The translations under genes were made by a program, and so were the position numbers. From NCBI RefSeq assembly GCF_901001165.1, contig NC_042973.1, forward strand, positions 40,127,407-40,191,406: 64,000 nt of DNA, written 5' to 3'. This DNA is from Salmo trutta (taxonomy: Eukaryota; Chordata; Actinopteri; Salmoniformes; Salmonidae). The stretch's first letter is position 1. Each line of letters starts with the position of its first letter. Positions 43,865-55,211 of the stretch are shown piece by piece. The notes beneath the pieces are model-generated. The model was given only the letters and a program-made list of their open reading frames with translations, did not search any database and had not been told where the DNA came from.

Positions 43865-44033
43865 GTTCAGTTTGTCATTCTTTAGTTTTTTTTGTCTTAT
43901 GTCTGTTGTGTAGTAAATATTTCAGCTTTTAGTTTCATTGTTTTTATTTGTTTTTTTTCCTGTGAAGCACATTTCGTTGCATTCCATGTCTGAAATGTGC
44001 TGTATAAATAAAGCTTGATTTGATTTGATTACT
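43865..44033 (+). repeat. LINE-like 3' tail ending (TTGAT)n
   Basis: It ends GTGCTGTATAAATAAAGCTTGA followed by TTTGA repeats. It is flanked by ATTACT on both sides (about 43853 and 44028), a possible short target duplication inside Tc1 copy H. Confidence 0.6.
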
Positions 44034-44434
44034 GAGTAACACTCTCCATATTTTCAAGCATTGTGGTGGCTGCATCGCGTTATGGATATGTTTGTAATCA
44101 TTAAGAACTGGGGAGTTTTTCAGGATAAAGAAACAAACTGAATGGAAGCAACATACTAGAGGAAAACCTGGTTCAGTTTGCTTTCCACAAGACACTGGAA
44201 GATTAATTTACCTGGCAAGACCGCAAAATGGTTGTCTAGCAATGATCAACTACCAATTTGACAGAGCTTGAATAATTTTTTAAAGAATATTGGGCAAATG
44301 TTGCACAATCCAGAGACTTACCCTGAAAGACTCACAGCTGTAATCGCTGCCAAAGATGATTCTAACATGTATTGACTCAGGGGGTTGAATACTTATCTAA
44401 TCAAGATATATTAGTGTTTAATTTTTCATTTTTA

Positions 44435-45410
44435 CTAAACAAAAAATATAAACGCAACATGCAACAATTCCTAAGATTTTAATGAGTTATAGTTCATATA
44501 AGGAAATCAGTCAATTTAACTAAATTCATTAGGCCCTAATCTATGGATTTCATATTATTTTCCTCATGCAGCACGACACATTTCCGTCGCATAGAGTTGA
44601 TCAGGCTGTTGATTGTGGCCTGTGGAATGTTGTCCCACTCCTCTTGAATGGCTGTGCGAAGTTGCTGGATGCTGTTGTTCACGTCGATCCAGAGCATTCC
44701 AAACATGCTCAATGGGTGACATGGCTGATGAGTCTGCAGGCCATGGAAGAACTGGGACATTTTCAGCTTCCAGGAATTGTGTACAGACCCTTGCGACATG
44801 GGGCAGTGCATTATCATGCTGAAAGATGAGGTGATGGAGGCAGATGAATGGCTTGACAATGGGCCTCAGGATCTTGTCACAGTATCTCTGTGCATTCAAA
44901 TTGCCATCGATAAAATGCAATTGTGTTCGCTGTTTGTAGCTTACGCTGCGGTTGGTCTGCGGTTTGCAGTTGTGAGGCCAGTTGAACGTACTGCCAAATT
45001 CTCTAAAACAACGATGAGACAGCTTATGGTAGAGAAATGAACATTCAATTCTCTGGCAACAACTTTGGTGGACATTCCTGCAGTCAGCATGGCAATTGCA
45101 CGCTCCCTCAAAACTTGAGACATCTGTGGCAGTGTTGTGTGACAAAACATTACATTTTAGAATGGCATTTTACTGTACCCAGCACAAGGTGCACCTGTGT
45201 AATGTCCATGCTGTTTAATCAGCTACTTGATATGCCACACCTGTCAGGTGGATGGATTATCTTTGCACAGGAGAAATGCTCACTAACAGGGATGTAAACA
45301 AATTTGTGCCCAACATTTCAGAGAAATAAGCTTTTTGTGCATATGGAACATTTCTGGGATCTTTTATTCAGCTCATGAAACATGGGAAACATGTATATAT
45401 TTATTTATTT
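44435..45410 (-). mobile_element. Tc1-like transposon (copy I) nested in copy H
   Basis: It starts CTAAACAAAAAATATAAACG after TA. The transposase relics are on the minus strand. The helix-turn-helix starts MSQVLRERAIAMLTAGMSTK (45114 down), and the catalytic region has FQHDNALPHVARV and SPIEHVWNALDRR in 45145-44536. Frame changes separate the blocks. It is the same family as the element at 60394-62159. Confidence 0.88.
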
Positions 45411-45712
45411 TTTACAAATGTTCAAATTTTTCATCCACCTCGACATTAGAGTATTTTGTGTAGCTCGTAGACAAGAAAATGACAATTAAATACATTTTAA
45501 TCCCATTTTGTCACAACAAATGTGGAAAAAGTCAAGGGGTGTAAATACTTTCTGAATGCACTATGTACAAATTCTAATGGACCTATATATGTTTTGATAA
45601 ATTCCCTTTTCCTGGCCCACCAATAGATTTTGAACAACAAATTAGTCCCCCAAAAATCTGTGCGGCCCTCCGCCCTCTGTTGAATTTCTAAATCTCAGGT
45701 TTTTATTTTATT

Positions 45713-45902
45713 TTCAATTGAACCTTTATTTAACTAGGCAAGTCAATTAAGAACAAATTCTTATTTACAATGACGGCCTACCCCGGCCAAACCCCTAACC
45801 TGGACGACCCTGGGCCAATTGTGCGGCGCTCTATGGGTCTATAGTGACGCCTCTAGCACTGAGATGCAGTGCCATAGACGGCTGCGCCACCCAGGAGCCC
45901 AC
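45713..45902 (-). mobile_element. SlmI-type SINE (tRNA-derived)
   Basis: On the minus strand it reads GGGCTCCTGGGTGGCGCAGC and GGCACTGCATCTCAGTGCTA, the tRNA-Leu-like head. The body CACAATTGGCCCAGGGTCGT and GGCCGGGGTAGGCCGTCATT follows, then the shared salmonid SINE tail AAGAATTTGTTCTTAATTGA. The B-box segment (GGTTCGATTCC) is deleted. Confidence 0.85.
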
Positions 45903-47397
45903 CCCTGGTCTAATATCTATTTAAGGCTATATGTCTACTGAGACATAGTTTGACGTATCAAACATCAAAGGTATAATGAGAACAACACTGAAAAGGCATC
46001 AACAACATGCATTCAAATCTGATCCAACGGCCGTTGCTAGGATGCTAATATGGCCCTCGTCAATGCATTGCTGGTTCCTCCTACTGAATAAGGGTCTTTA
46101 TTCAGACAAATTGGGGTATTGCATTTATCAACACATATCAAAAAGGACACGTTGGCCTATTGAGAAATTACTTGAGGAGGATTATTCTTTAATTACTAGG
46201 CAAGACAAAGGCTGTGTCCCAAACGCAAGACTCATCTCCTCTTGCTAGAATACATTCTATTCTTCAGTCAAAGTCCTAGTCCTCAGGAAGACATTATTAG
46301 AGGGTGAGGTATGAACGAGACTAAGCGTGGGTGGGAGGGATGGAGGGAAGGTATAAGGGCAAAATAGAGGAGAAATGTGGAGGAGGTGGTTTAAGGGCAA
46401 GAATTGAGGTGGATGACGGAGGTATCAGGGAAGTTTGGAGGGGTGAGGACATATGGTGGAAATGTATAAGTGAATGGATGATGATGAAGTGGAGGAGAAA
46501 GAGGTATAAAGGATGTAATGTGACAAAGAGGATGGGAGAGATGGATGGCAGAAGAAAAGAGAGGTTGGCAGGAGATGGAGAGGTGAGGAAGTGGGTGGAG
46601 GAAGGGGTTGTGTGGGTGTACACAGAGTGAAAGGTGGAAAAGAGAAAGGGAGAGGTACAGACACGAGAAGTCAGGGAGAGGTGAGGCAGGTTCTCTGACA
46701 TTTGCTTATGCTATTGAGGAGCTGTGGGAACGGGGCTGGCTGGCCCACAATGCATCTGGGGCCATGCTGGTTGGCAGCATTGCAGAGTGCGGCGAGGGCC
46801 AGGAGGAATTCACCCAGGATGCATGAAGGCAGAGCAAACAAACCAAGCAGGCCAACACTCCACACTGGTGATTACTCAAAATGCTACAAGGCCACATTGG
46901 ACATGTTTGGAGAGGGCTGGCCAAGAGGTAATCAGCGATGCTACTGCTGCCAACAGGTTAATAGAGCAATTTTAATCTGGGTGTCACGGATATGGACCAT
47001 ATTGAGTGATAGAGATGCCCAAATGTTTAACAGTAGCGGATGACTGAAAGCTAAGACAACTCACTGAAAGTAGAAGGATCTTTTTTTAAAAGTGTTCTGC
47101 TGTTGCTTGAATGAATCCAATCAAATTTTCAGCTCAAAATTTTTTAGCAATTGTTATATAATGGTAATAGATGCAGCATGTTCACAAACTGAAATTAGCT
47201 AAAACATTAGATTAGCTAATTTTACATTACATTAGCAAATTAGGTCTTAATGAGTAGCACAAGTGGGTTCCACTACCAATGCATTGAACAACAAGGCCGA
47301 ACAGGGTAGCGAGGTGGAAGAGCTTGGCATTATCTGTATTCTGTTGGCATATTTTAGTCAGACAGCGCCCTCATGTGGACTCAGGTGACATTCTTAC
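45903..47397. other. polr3b relic intron
   Basis: This is noncoding. It has purine-rich sequence at 46320-46680 and a repeat-free block at 46690-46960. The exon expected between relic exons c and d was not found anywhere in 41649-47397. Confidence 0.5.
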
Positions 47398-47487
47398 CTT
47401 GAAAATAATGGCGATGGGGGCGTCCTCTGACAGTGTGTTGTGTCTCAGGTAGAATCGTCTCCGCTTAACGATCATATTAGTCCTGCT
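47398..47487 (-). pseudogene. polr3b: polr3b relic exon c, open
   Basis: It encodes SRTNMIVKRRRFYLRHNTLS and EDAPIAIIFK, and is in frame with a GTAAGA donor. The next exon expected (about 40 residues) was not found before 41648. Confidence 0.92.
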
Positions 47488-47710
47488 CTTATTTTCATGG
47501 GTAGAACTGTAACCACATTTACACAGCAGTTTGAGTTGAGTGTGGTGGCAAGTGAACTGACGTTTGGATAAACAGACATGCGAATACAGTCTTACAATGA
47601 TAAAGCACTAAAGTAAGCAATAAATGATGAAAGAAAGCAGGTATGGAAATATCAATAGGAGCAAAGCGTCTACACCAAACTGCAGCTAGAGCCTAACTAG
47701 GGAGACTCAC

Positions 47711-47857
47711 AATCTAGTCGAGTCATTCTGGATATGAGTGACAGCACAGAGGCTCCCACTGCTCCCTTCCTGTCCTGCCCCACGATGATGTAGTTCTTTG
47801 ACAGCTGCTCCTGGATCAGAATGACCTTCTCCTGACCTTTGACAATGAAGTGGCCCC
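47711..47857 (-). pseudogene. polr3b: polr3b relic exon b, frameshift
   Basis: It encodes GHFIVKGQEKVILIQEQLSK and DRKGAVGASV, then changes frame near 47743, so the last ten residues (THIQNDSTR-like) lie in another frame. The acceptor is CCACAG and the donor is GTGAGT. A 127-bp CA array lies just upstream. Confidence 0.9.
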
Positions 47858-47881
47858 CTGTGGATGTAGAGAGGACACAAG

Positions 47882-48013
<132 letters not shown>

Positions 48014-48146
48014 CTAGGGTACTAGGGATGGGCCACCGTGTGTGCATGTTTTTTATTCTAGCCTACCTGCAGGCAGCACATACTGCAGGCAGCCCTCCAG
48101 GAGCAGAGTGGCCACCATGTAAGGTGTTCAGCTAGGTTTTGCCTAC

Positions 48147-48250
48147 CAGAGCCCAGAGGGCACTCATTGAGTTTGGAGTACTCCATGACCATCTTCCCTG
48201 TGAGGACACAGTTAGAGCTGTGCAGCATCGTGGGCATCCTGGGTCGAATA
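48147..48250 (-). pseudogene. polr3b: polr3b relic exon a
   Basis: It encodes RMPTMLHSSNCVLTGK then KLNECPLGSG, with a GTAGGC donor after 48147. The 5' limit is unclear because Ty3/Gypsy sequence begins at about 48255. All exons upstream of this one are absent. Confidence 0.88.
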
Positions 48251-48254
48251 CAGT

Positions 48255-50600
48255 TCAACGCACCGTTAGTAGGACAATCTCAGAAAAAGTAGCCACACTA
48301 GCTCTTTTCCAGGTACGCCGACAGTGGCGGACGAACATCTGGACTGAAGGTATGTTGACCTCAACTTCTTGCTCTGGGAAGTGTGGGGGCTGATACCCCA
48401 TGGAGCATTCGAAGGGGGATAGTCCAGTAGCCGAGCAGGGGAGAGTGTTCCTGGCATATTCCACCCAGACCAGTTGCTGACTCCAGGTGTTGGGGTTACT
48501 AGCAACAAGACACCGGAGTCCCGTCTCTATATCTTGATTGGCTCGCTCCGACTGGCTGTTAGATTGGGGATGAAACCCAGATGACAGGCTGGCTGATGAC
48601 CCGATAAGAGTGCAGAACGTCTTCCTGAATTGGGACGAGAACTGAGGACCCCGATCCGAGACAATGTCAGCCGGGAGTCCATGGATTCGGAAGACGTGCT
48701 GCACCATAAACTGGGGCGTCTACTTGGCTGAAGGTAACTTCAGAAGAGGGATGAATTGGGTGGCCTGGTGAACCGATTTACCACTGTCAGGATGGTGGTG
48801 TTGCCATCTGACGGAGGAAGCCCAGTGACAAAATCCAGGGAAATATGGGACCGGGGCGATGAGGGACAGGGAGTGGCTGTAGGAGGCCAGAAGGAGCTTG
48901 CCGCGGAATCTTGCTTTGCGCGCACACCATGCATGCGGCAACGAAGGCCGAGATGTCGAGAACCATGGTGGGCCACCAGAAGCATTGACGAAGGAAAGCC
49001 AGAGTTCGACGAGTGCCAGGACGACAGGTAAGCCTGGAAGAGTGAGCCCATTCCAGGACCTGAGGCCGGACCGAATCAGGAACGAACAGCCGGTTAGCCA
49101 GGCCCCCCCAGGGTCCAACTGGGAATGCTGTACCTTGCGGACCAGAGCCTGAATTTCCCAAACAACAGAAGCCACCAAACAAGAGGCAGGGAGGATGGTC
49201 TCAGATTCAGAGGGAGTGGCAGTGGAACTGTACAGACGGGATAGAGCGTCTGGCTTCACAATTTTTGACCCTGGGCCATAGGAGATGGTGAAATTGAACC
49301 TGGTAAATAACAGAGCCCAACGAGCTTGCCTTGGGTTGAGGCGCTTGGCAGTGCGGAGGTATTGTAAATTCTTATGATCCGTCCATACCAGAAATGGATG
49401 TTCCGCACCTTCCAGCCAGTGTCTCCACTCCTCCAGAGCCATCTTAACTGCTAGGAGTTCCCGGTTCCCAACATCATAATTCCTCTCCGCAGAGTTGAGA
49501 CGATGGGACATGAAGGCACAGCGATGAAGCGTTTGGTCCTGGACTGATGGCTGGGAAAGAACGGACCCTACTCCCACGTCGGAAGCATCAACCTCCACCA
49601 CAAACTGACAAGTTGGGTCCGGATGGATGAGGATGGGAGCAGTAGTAAATCGCTGCTTTAGATCCCCAAAAGCCTTGTCTGCTGCTGGGGACCATGTGAA
49701 CGGTACCTTGGGAGAGTTGAGTGCAGAGAGGGGAGCCGCAAGGTTGCTGAGCCCTGAATGAAACGGCGGTAGAAATTTGCAAAACCCAGAAACCGTTGGA
49801 GCTGCACCTTAGACGTGAGTCCTTGAGTCCAAACGGCATAGCCAGGTACTCATAGTGTCCATTGGCAGTGTTGAAAGCTGTCTTCCACTTGTCTCCTTCG
49901 CGTATCCACACAAGGTGGTAGGCATTCCGAAGGTCTAATTTGGATAAGATAGTAGCCCCCTGGAGAGGTTCGAAAGCTGAGGAGAGGAGTGGTAGAGGGT
50001 ACCGATTTTTAATCGTAATATCATTGAGGACCCGGTAATCAATACATGGATGCAGGGTCTTGTCCTTCTTCCCCACAAAGAAGAATCCTGCGCTGGCAGG
50101 AGAGGCAAAAGTGTGAATGCTCCCAACAGCCAGTGAGTCCTCGATGTACTCCTCCATGGCCTTGGTCTCAGGACAAGATAGGGAATATAGCCGGCCTCGA
50201 GGCGGTGTGGTGCCCGGAAGGAGGTCAATAGCACAATCGTAAGGACGGTGTGGCGGAAGGGAGGTAGCATGAGCATTGCTGAAAACCTCCAGGAGGTCAT
50301 GATACTCTGCGGGCACGGCAGAGAGATCCAAGGCCATACTTAATACTTAAATGAGTTCCAACCCAGAATGGAACCCGTAGTCCAGTCAATATCTGGGTTG
50401 TGTTTTTGGAGCCAAGAAAAACCCAAAACATCAGGTATGTGGGGGGACTTAATGAGGAGGAGCTGAATTGACTGCGGTTTCCAGATACCCACATATTAAT
50501 CCCTTGGTATGGGGCATCGGAAAATGCCCATGGTTTAGATCGATTAGGATATAATTTACAATCACTGGTAAATTTAACCACTTGAGGATTTTCGATAATA
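48255..50600 (-). mobile_element. Ty3/Gypsy retrotransposon pol fragment
   Basis: This is a decayed pol read on the minus strand. The reverse transcriptase N-terminal blocks are at 50337-49900 (GKKDKTLHPCIDYRVLND, LDLRNAYHLVWI). The RNase H is at 49601-49230 (VEVDASDVGVGSVLSQ, WTDHKNLQYL). The integrase is at 49180-48255 (DIVSDRGPQFSS, GFHPQSNSQSERANQD). The stretch between the reverse transcriptase motif AMPFGL and RNase H is too short, so the block with the catalytic Asp pair is deleted, and frameshifts separate the domains. Its insertion or a linked rearrangement coincides with loss of all polr3b exons upstream of exon a. Confidence 0.92.
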
Positions 50601-50638
50601 AGACAGAATTGCAAGCCGCTCGCCTCACGGCCATACAG

Positions 50639-50678
50639 AATAGGGTAGTGCTTGACACTACCCTATTAGGGTAGTGCC
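50639..50678. repeat. Short palindrome at the Gypsy-Gypsy junction
   Basis: AATAGGGTAGTG (50639-50650) and its exact complement (50656-50667) are separated by CTTGA. A third, direct copy AGGGTAGTGCC follows at 50668-50678. It lies where the minus-strand and plus-strand Gypsy fragments meet. Confidence 0.85.
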
Positions 50679-50679
50679 T

Positions 50680-51407
50680 GTTTCTGGACTCTGTACCCAC
50701 CTGCCTGACCATTCTGATGGCTTGAACTCGAGCCTGCCTGCCACACTGTACCCCCTGAACTCTTTTGCCTGTCCACGAACATTCTCTTGCCTACCCTTTT
50801 GGAATACAATAAATATCAGAGACTCAAACCATCTGCCTCCCGTGTCTGCATCTGGGTCTGGCCTTGTATCCTTATAGTACGAACTGGCCATAACAGACCC
50901 AGCAGACCTGGACCAGCTCAGCCACGCTGTCTCCCTGCAGGGAGCCACCATTGGGAGGCATGAGGAGCTACTACAGGACCTTCTGGAAGGGCTTCATTCC
51001 CTGACTGAACGCCACGACCAAGGGTTTAAGGCTATTATGGAGCAAATCAGGGAGTTAGCTCATAGGCAGCCTGCCACCTCTGAGAACCCCCCAACCACCC
51101 AGTAAGTTTTTCCCTATGAGGGGTGAGTTTGTACAGGCTACCCCGGCTCTCCAAGAACCCCGCTTACCTCCTCCGGAGTGATATTCTGGGGATCCGGGTA
51201 CCTGCTGGGGTTTTCTTTCTCAATGCTCCAATATTTTGGAGCATCAGCCATCTTCGTTTCCTTCGGACCGATCAAAGATAGCGTATATTATTACGATAAT
51301 TTTCAGGAAGGGCGCTCTCCTGGGCTACGGCAGTTTGGGATCAACAATCCGCCATTTGTCGTCATCTGGAGGATTTCATTGCAGAGGTGAGGAAGGTGTT
51401 TCGATAG
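50680..51407 (+). mobile_element. Ty3/Gypsy LTR 3' part and gag start, opposite strand
   Basis: AATAAA at 50808-50813 and the LTR tail ACCATCTGCCTCCCGTGTCT are followed, after about 50880, by a gag-like frame without its ATG (ATA at 50890-50892). That frame covers the N-terminal coiled region (GATIGRHEELLQDLLEGLHS) and later ALLGYGSLGSTIRH / RSKIAYIITI pieces in shifted frames. It ends at about 51407. It faces away from the Gypsy pol fragment, head to head. Confidence 0.82.
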
Positions 51408-51419
51408 AGGTCCGGTTTT

Positions 51420-53000
51420 CCAACTACCCCCTGCTGCTCCCTGCTCACTTGTGTTTCGACACTTTCTAGAAAAATTTCCTTCTTTTCCACAGTTATAACA
51501 AACAAAGTTCCTGTCCTGTTGTTGCTGCTGTCTGGCCCACCATTCAGCACTGGCTCCCCCTCCTCATCCTCTACCTCTTCCTCTTCCCCTCTGTCCATCA
51601 TTTTGAGATCTTTCCTGAGCCTGCCGCTGCTGGCCCTGTTCTTGATAAAAGCCAGCTGTGCAGCTTGTAACTTCACTCCTTCTTTTTCTATTCTGTTTTG
51701 TCTTGTCTTCTTGAGACAGTTGCTGCCTCTCAGCATGTTTACAGTGTTAAATAACCGCTTGTAGACTGGTAGTTTCCCAGCCAATGCAAGTCGTTTTAAA
51801 CTGTTTATCAAGGGCTGGCAAAAGTCCATTCATTAGGGCAGCTTTAAAGAGGTTGTTGTAGTCATCATTGTGGCAGCCATCAGTCATTGGTTTGAGCCCG
51901 CTATGCTTACGGTAGCAGGTCTCCAGTCTGTCTGTAGTCTTCCAATGACTCCTTAGCTTTCTGCGTGCAACTATGGATAGCTGCCCAATCGGTCATGGGT
52001 AGGTAATGTTCTTTTATGCGATCGCACAGCATAGCCAGTTGGGTCTGATAGGCTTTACCCCCTTCCCATTGAAAGTTTTAATCAAAGCCTCCCTCCACGT
52101 CCGCCCATCGCAGCCTCATCTTGATATGGCAAATGTGCGCGATCTCAGCTGCAGATGGCTTGTTCAGCCGGGCCATCTCAAGTAGCTGTGTGGTAAAATC
52201 ACCAGCGTCCTTTGTAGAATCTGGAAGTTCTTTAGCAATGTCCTTAATTTTGTCCTGTCTCCAATTCTTCTGGATGTTGGCAAGTGGGTGCCATTCATGA
52301 TGGCCCTCCTCACCGTCCACAGGTTGCTGTTGTGGATTAGGGAACATTACCAGAGGTGCCTGGAGAAAGGTTGTGTTTGGGTCCCCTTTTTCACCTGTTC
52401 TGGTCATGACTGTTGCGGATGAGGGACTTAGCTGCGTGGTAGGGGTCGACATCGATGGTGGACTATATTCCCAGAGTCCATTAACACCAGAGATGGGACT
52501 CAATGTGGGCGGTGCATGGATTTCCACTGCTCATGGGCCACCCCCGAGGGGTCTGCTGGTAGAGCTGCGGTATGGGAGACGGCTGAGCGAGCTGCTCTCG
52601 AACAACCAGGGCTGGTGCTGGTACAGTGGATACAGGGGTATAATAGGGGGGTGGAAAGTCATTATCATCATCATCCCTGTTTCTCCTAACTTTCTTTCAC
52701 CATTATTCCTTTAACTTTCCTGTCTGACTGTCTTTTGGCTTCCCTCTGCCACTTTCTAAACTTTCCCCAATCTATTAGACATGTCTTGCCTTTCTTGGTT
52801 TCCTCAAACTTCTCTAATTTCTTTCTATATTCTGCTAATAAAATTTCACTCAATGTGCCTTTTAAGGGAAAATCTGCTACTTTGTGCCAGAGTGGTGCCT
52901 GTTCCAGAATATCCCCGCCCCATTTATCCGCCATGACCTTCACTGGTCTGGTTAGTGGTTCGGGCAGGCAAGGTTCTCTCTTGCTGCTCATGGCTCCCAT
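51420..53000 (-). mobile_element. Endogenous retrovirus gag relic
   Basis: A retroviral gag in pieces on the minus strand. The start at 53000 gives MGA, with a Gly2 suited to myristoylation, in a matrix-like first block (53000-52686). A capsid-like block lies at 52527-52078, and a basic, Glu-rich block with a nucleocapsid zinc knuckle at about 51500-51440. The knuckle spacing is Cys-X2-Cys-X4-X-X4-Cys, but the His position is Asn. The blocks are in different frames and no pol follows, so it is a dead 5' fragment. The virus group is not determined; gamma/epsilon-like fish retroviruses are candidates. Confidence 0.75.
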
Positions 53001-53639
53001 TGTGAAACTCCGCTATACACACACACTCAAACACAAACATACAAACAACAGTGTTTAATAACGAACGTCTTCCTTCCTTCCTTTTACATTTTTTTTAATA
53101 GAATTATTCTATGTAATTTTAAATGCTATGCCCACATGGTAGTTCCTCCTATGCAAATTCCCATGCAGGTTTTCAAATGTATAGCTGGTTTCCCAATCAT
53201 AACCAAATGTTTTACCAGTACACTAATTCATTTTAATTTTCATTATTACAATGTATTTATTTCTATTTCAGGATTGTGCCCTAGGATCACATAACTTGTA
53301 ACCGCGTCCTACACAACCCCTGTCTCTAACCAGGATACTTCTGCTTGAACAAAAAGATCCCAATTGGAGATCACCCTGCTTCAACAGGATATTTGCCCTA
53401 GAATTACTTCCAGGACTTCCTCTATTCAGAAATAACTCTGCTACAACAAAACTTCTAACTAGGGGTGTCTTTGCTACAACAAAGACATAATGTGCACAAC
53501 CTGTCCCAGAACAGGATTTTCTATGGTGTTTAAAAGAAAATCAGTCTCACCCTTAATCTATTTTGTCTGTCTGGAATGGCGTATCCACTCACTGACACTC
53601 CCAGCCGGTCCGAGGCGGGTCCATTTCTGCTCTGTTGGC
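53001..53639 (-). other. ERV leader between LTR and gag
   Basis: This is noncoding sequence between the presumed 5' LTR and gag. I could not identify a primer-binding site with confidence. Confidence 0.5.
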
Positions 53640-54200
53640 TCCCGAGCCACATCTAACGCAGCCCTGTGCGTAGGTAACCTTGGTCTCCTCGGGAGCAATC
53701 AGCAAGCTCAATTTTGTCAGGGTAATTCTATAGGAATAGAGAGACTGTAAATTCTTCCAACAACAGCTTTATTATAAGATTTGCAAAAATGAAGCAATCA
53801 ACATCACCAAGAATGGTTCAGAGTTGAAAGCTTAACAAACATAGCCAGGTATCTGCATTTATAGAGAAAATACAACCCCTTTCTGTATATGTGGCAGTCA
53901 GCAGATAGTGTGTAAAAGGAAATTAGTTGTCTGTGCAGACTTTAAGATAGCACGAGGTGGCTAACCCGAGGGCTCAACCGTCTAACTGCATTCAAAACAA
54001 CAAACACTATTATACTTCTTTCTGCAAGGTTCCGTACATGTGACTTTCTTAGATAGTAAACCCACATGCTACGGTTGCACCCAATCATCACTTACCTGTA
54101 AGCCCAGTCTTATGAATAAGTCACACCAAGAGAAGTTTGTATGTTGTTAGAATGAACACTAGCATATAACAAGATACTATTCTTTAAGCAGTAAAACACG
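53640..54200 (-). mobile_element. Presumed 5' LTR of the endogenous retrovirus
   Basis: On the minus strand, TATAAA (53858-53863) and AATAAA (53768-53773) are about 90 bases apart, the usual promoter to poly(A) spacing around a retroviral R region. They lie upstream of gag in the right orientation. The LTR limits (TG near 54198, U5 end near 53640) are inferred and no second LTR is in the window. Confidence 0.6.
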
Positions 54201-55156
54201 GGATAGAATGACTAATTATGTGACTGATCAATATCTCAGCCTCCCCTCCCCCTGTCAACTCCCCAATAGTCACCCCTGACGCCCGGCTCCCTGAAATCGC
54301 CCCCATTGACTGTCCATATATCTCAAAACTCATGTCATCCAAGACTACAACTTGCTCCCTGGATCCTCTCTCCACTGCTCTCATTAAAGTCTGACTTCCT
54401 GCTCTGTGTCCATATATCCCACACATCGTCAACCACTCACTCGCCCACAGAACTGTCCCCTACAAAACAGCTGCAGTCACTCCCATCTTAAAAAGGCCAG
54501 GACTGGACACCACCATCCTCAATAACTTCCGAACCATTTCCAACCTCCCATTCCTTGCCAAGACTATGGAACGTACTGTTGCCTCCCAATTACATACCTG
54601 TTCGAGCCCCTCCAGTCTGGTTACCGCCCCCTCCACAGTACTGAAACTGAACTCCTCAAAGTTGTTGATTACCTCCTGACCTCTGCTGATGCTGGTGCCC
54701 TCAACATCCTGATTCTCCTTGACCTGAGTGCCGCTTTTGACACAGTGAGCCATCAGATCCTCCTCACCAGGCTTGAGGGTGTGTTTAAGGCACCACACTC
54801 TCCTTGCCATAATTATACCTCACAAACCGGACTGACTACATCTCCCTCAATGGCCACACCTCAGACTCAACTGCAGTTCTACAGGGTGTCCTCCAGCGCT
54901 CTGTAATGGGTCCCTTACTCTTTATCATCTACATCCTCCCCCTTGGTCAGATCCTCCGTTACTTCGACATCTACTGGTATGCTGATGACACCCAGATCTA
55001 ACTCGGCACCAAATCCCTCCTCAAAACACCTATGACCCACATTGAATCCTGCCTCTCTGCAATAAAAACATGGATGCAACAAAGCTTCCTCAAGCTCAAC
55101 AGTGATAAAATGGAACTCCTCATAGGCACCAAATCCACCCTCACCAAACAAAATGT
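54201..55156 (+). mobile_element. L2-type LINE reverse transcriptase fragment
   Basis: Plus-strand reverse transcriptase pieces lie in changing frames. KTAAVTPILKRPGLDTTILN is at about 54465, ILILLDLSAAFDTVSHQILL at about 54708-54770, and the catalytic YADDTQI at about 54975, followed at once by TAA. LKLNSDKMELLIGTKS at 55092 is the end of the domain. It then stops abruptly at a Tc1 end. It is degenerate and inactive. Confidence 0.88.
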
Positions 55157-55196
55157 GTTTAAAGTCAAGGGGTCTGAATATTTTCCAACGGCACTG
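55157..55196 (+). repeat. Tc1-like right terminus, solo
   Basis: AAAGTCAAGGGGTCTGAATA through CAACGGCACTG matches the ends of copies A-C. It is joined directly to LINE sequence on its left. Confidence 0.75.
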
Positions 55197-55211
55197 TATA
55201 TATATATATAT

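Larger units (their letters stand above)
42975..45563 (+). mobile_element. Tc1-like transposon relic (copy H) hosting two insertions
   Basis: The left end, CAGAAAGTATTGACACCCCT with GACTTTTTCCACATTTTGTT, pairs with the right end ACAAATGTGGAAAAAGTCAA through TACTTTCTGAATGCACT. The interior is heavily decayed, with no usable transposase frame. It is interrupted by a LINE tail at 43865-44033 and by another Tc1 element at 44435-45410. Confidence 0.85.

Noticed and set aside
45860..45902. A tRNA-Leu gene
   Set aside because: It is the tRNA-like head of a SlmI-type SINE with the B-box segment deleted.
46321..46701. 126-codon Ser/Pro-rich frame
   Set aside because: It is a low-complexity pyrimidine tract with no homology that I recognise.
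48063..48120. A possible exon encoding MVATLLLEGCLQYVLPAG on the minus strand
   Set aside because: It lies just after the donor of polr3b relic exon a, matches no part of POLR3B and has no supporting splice signals.
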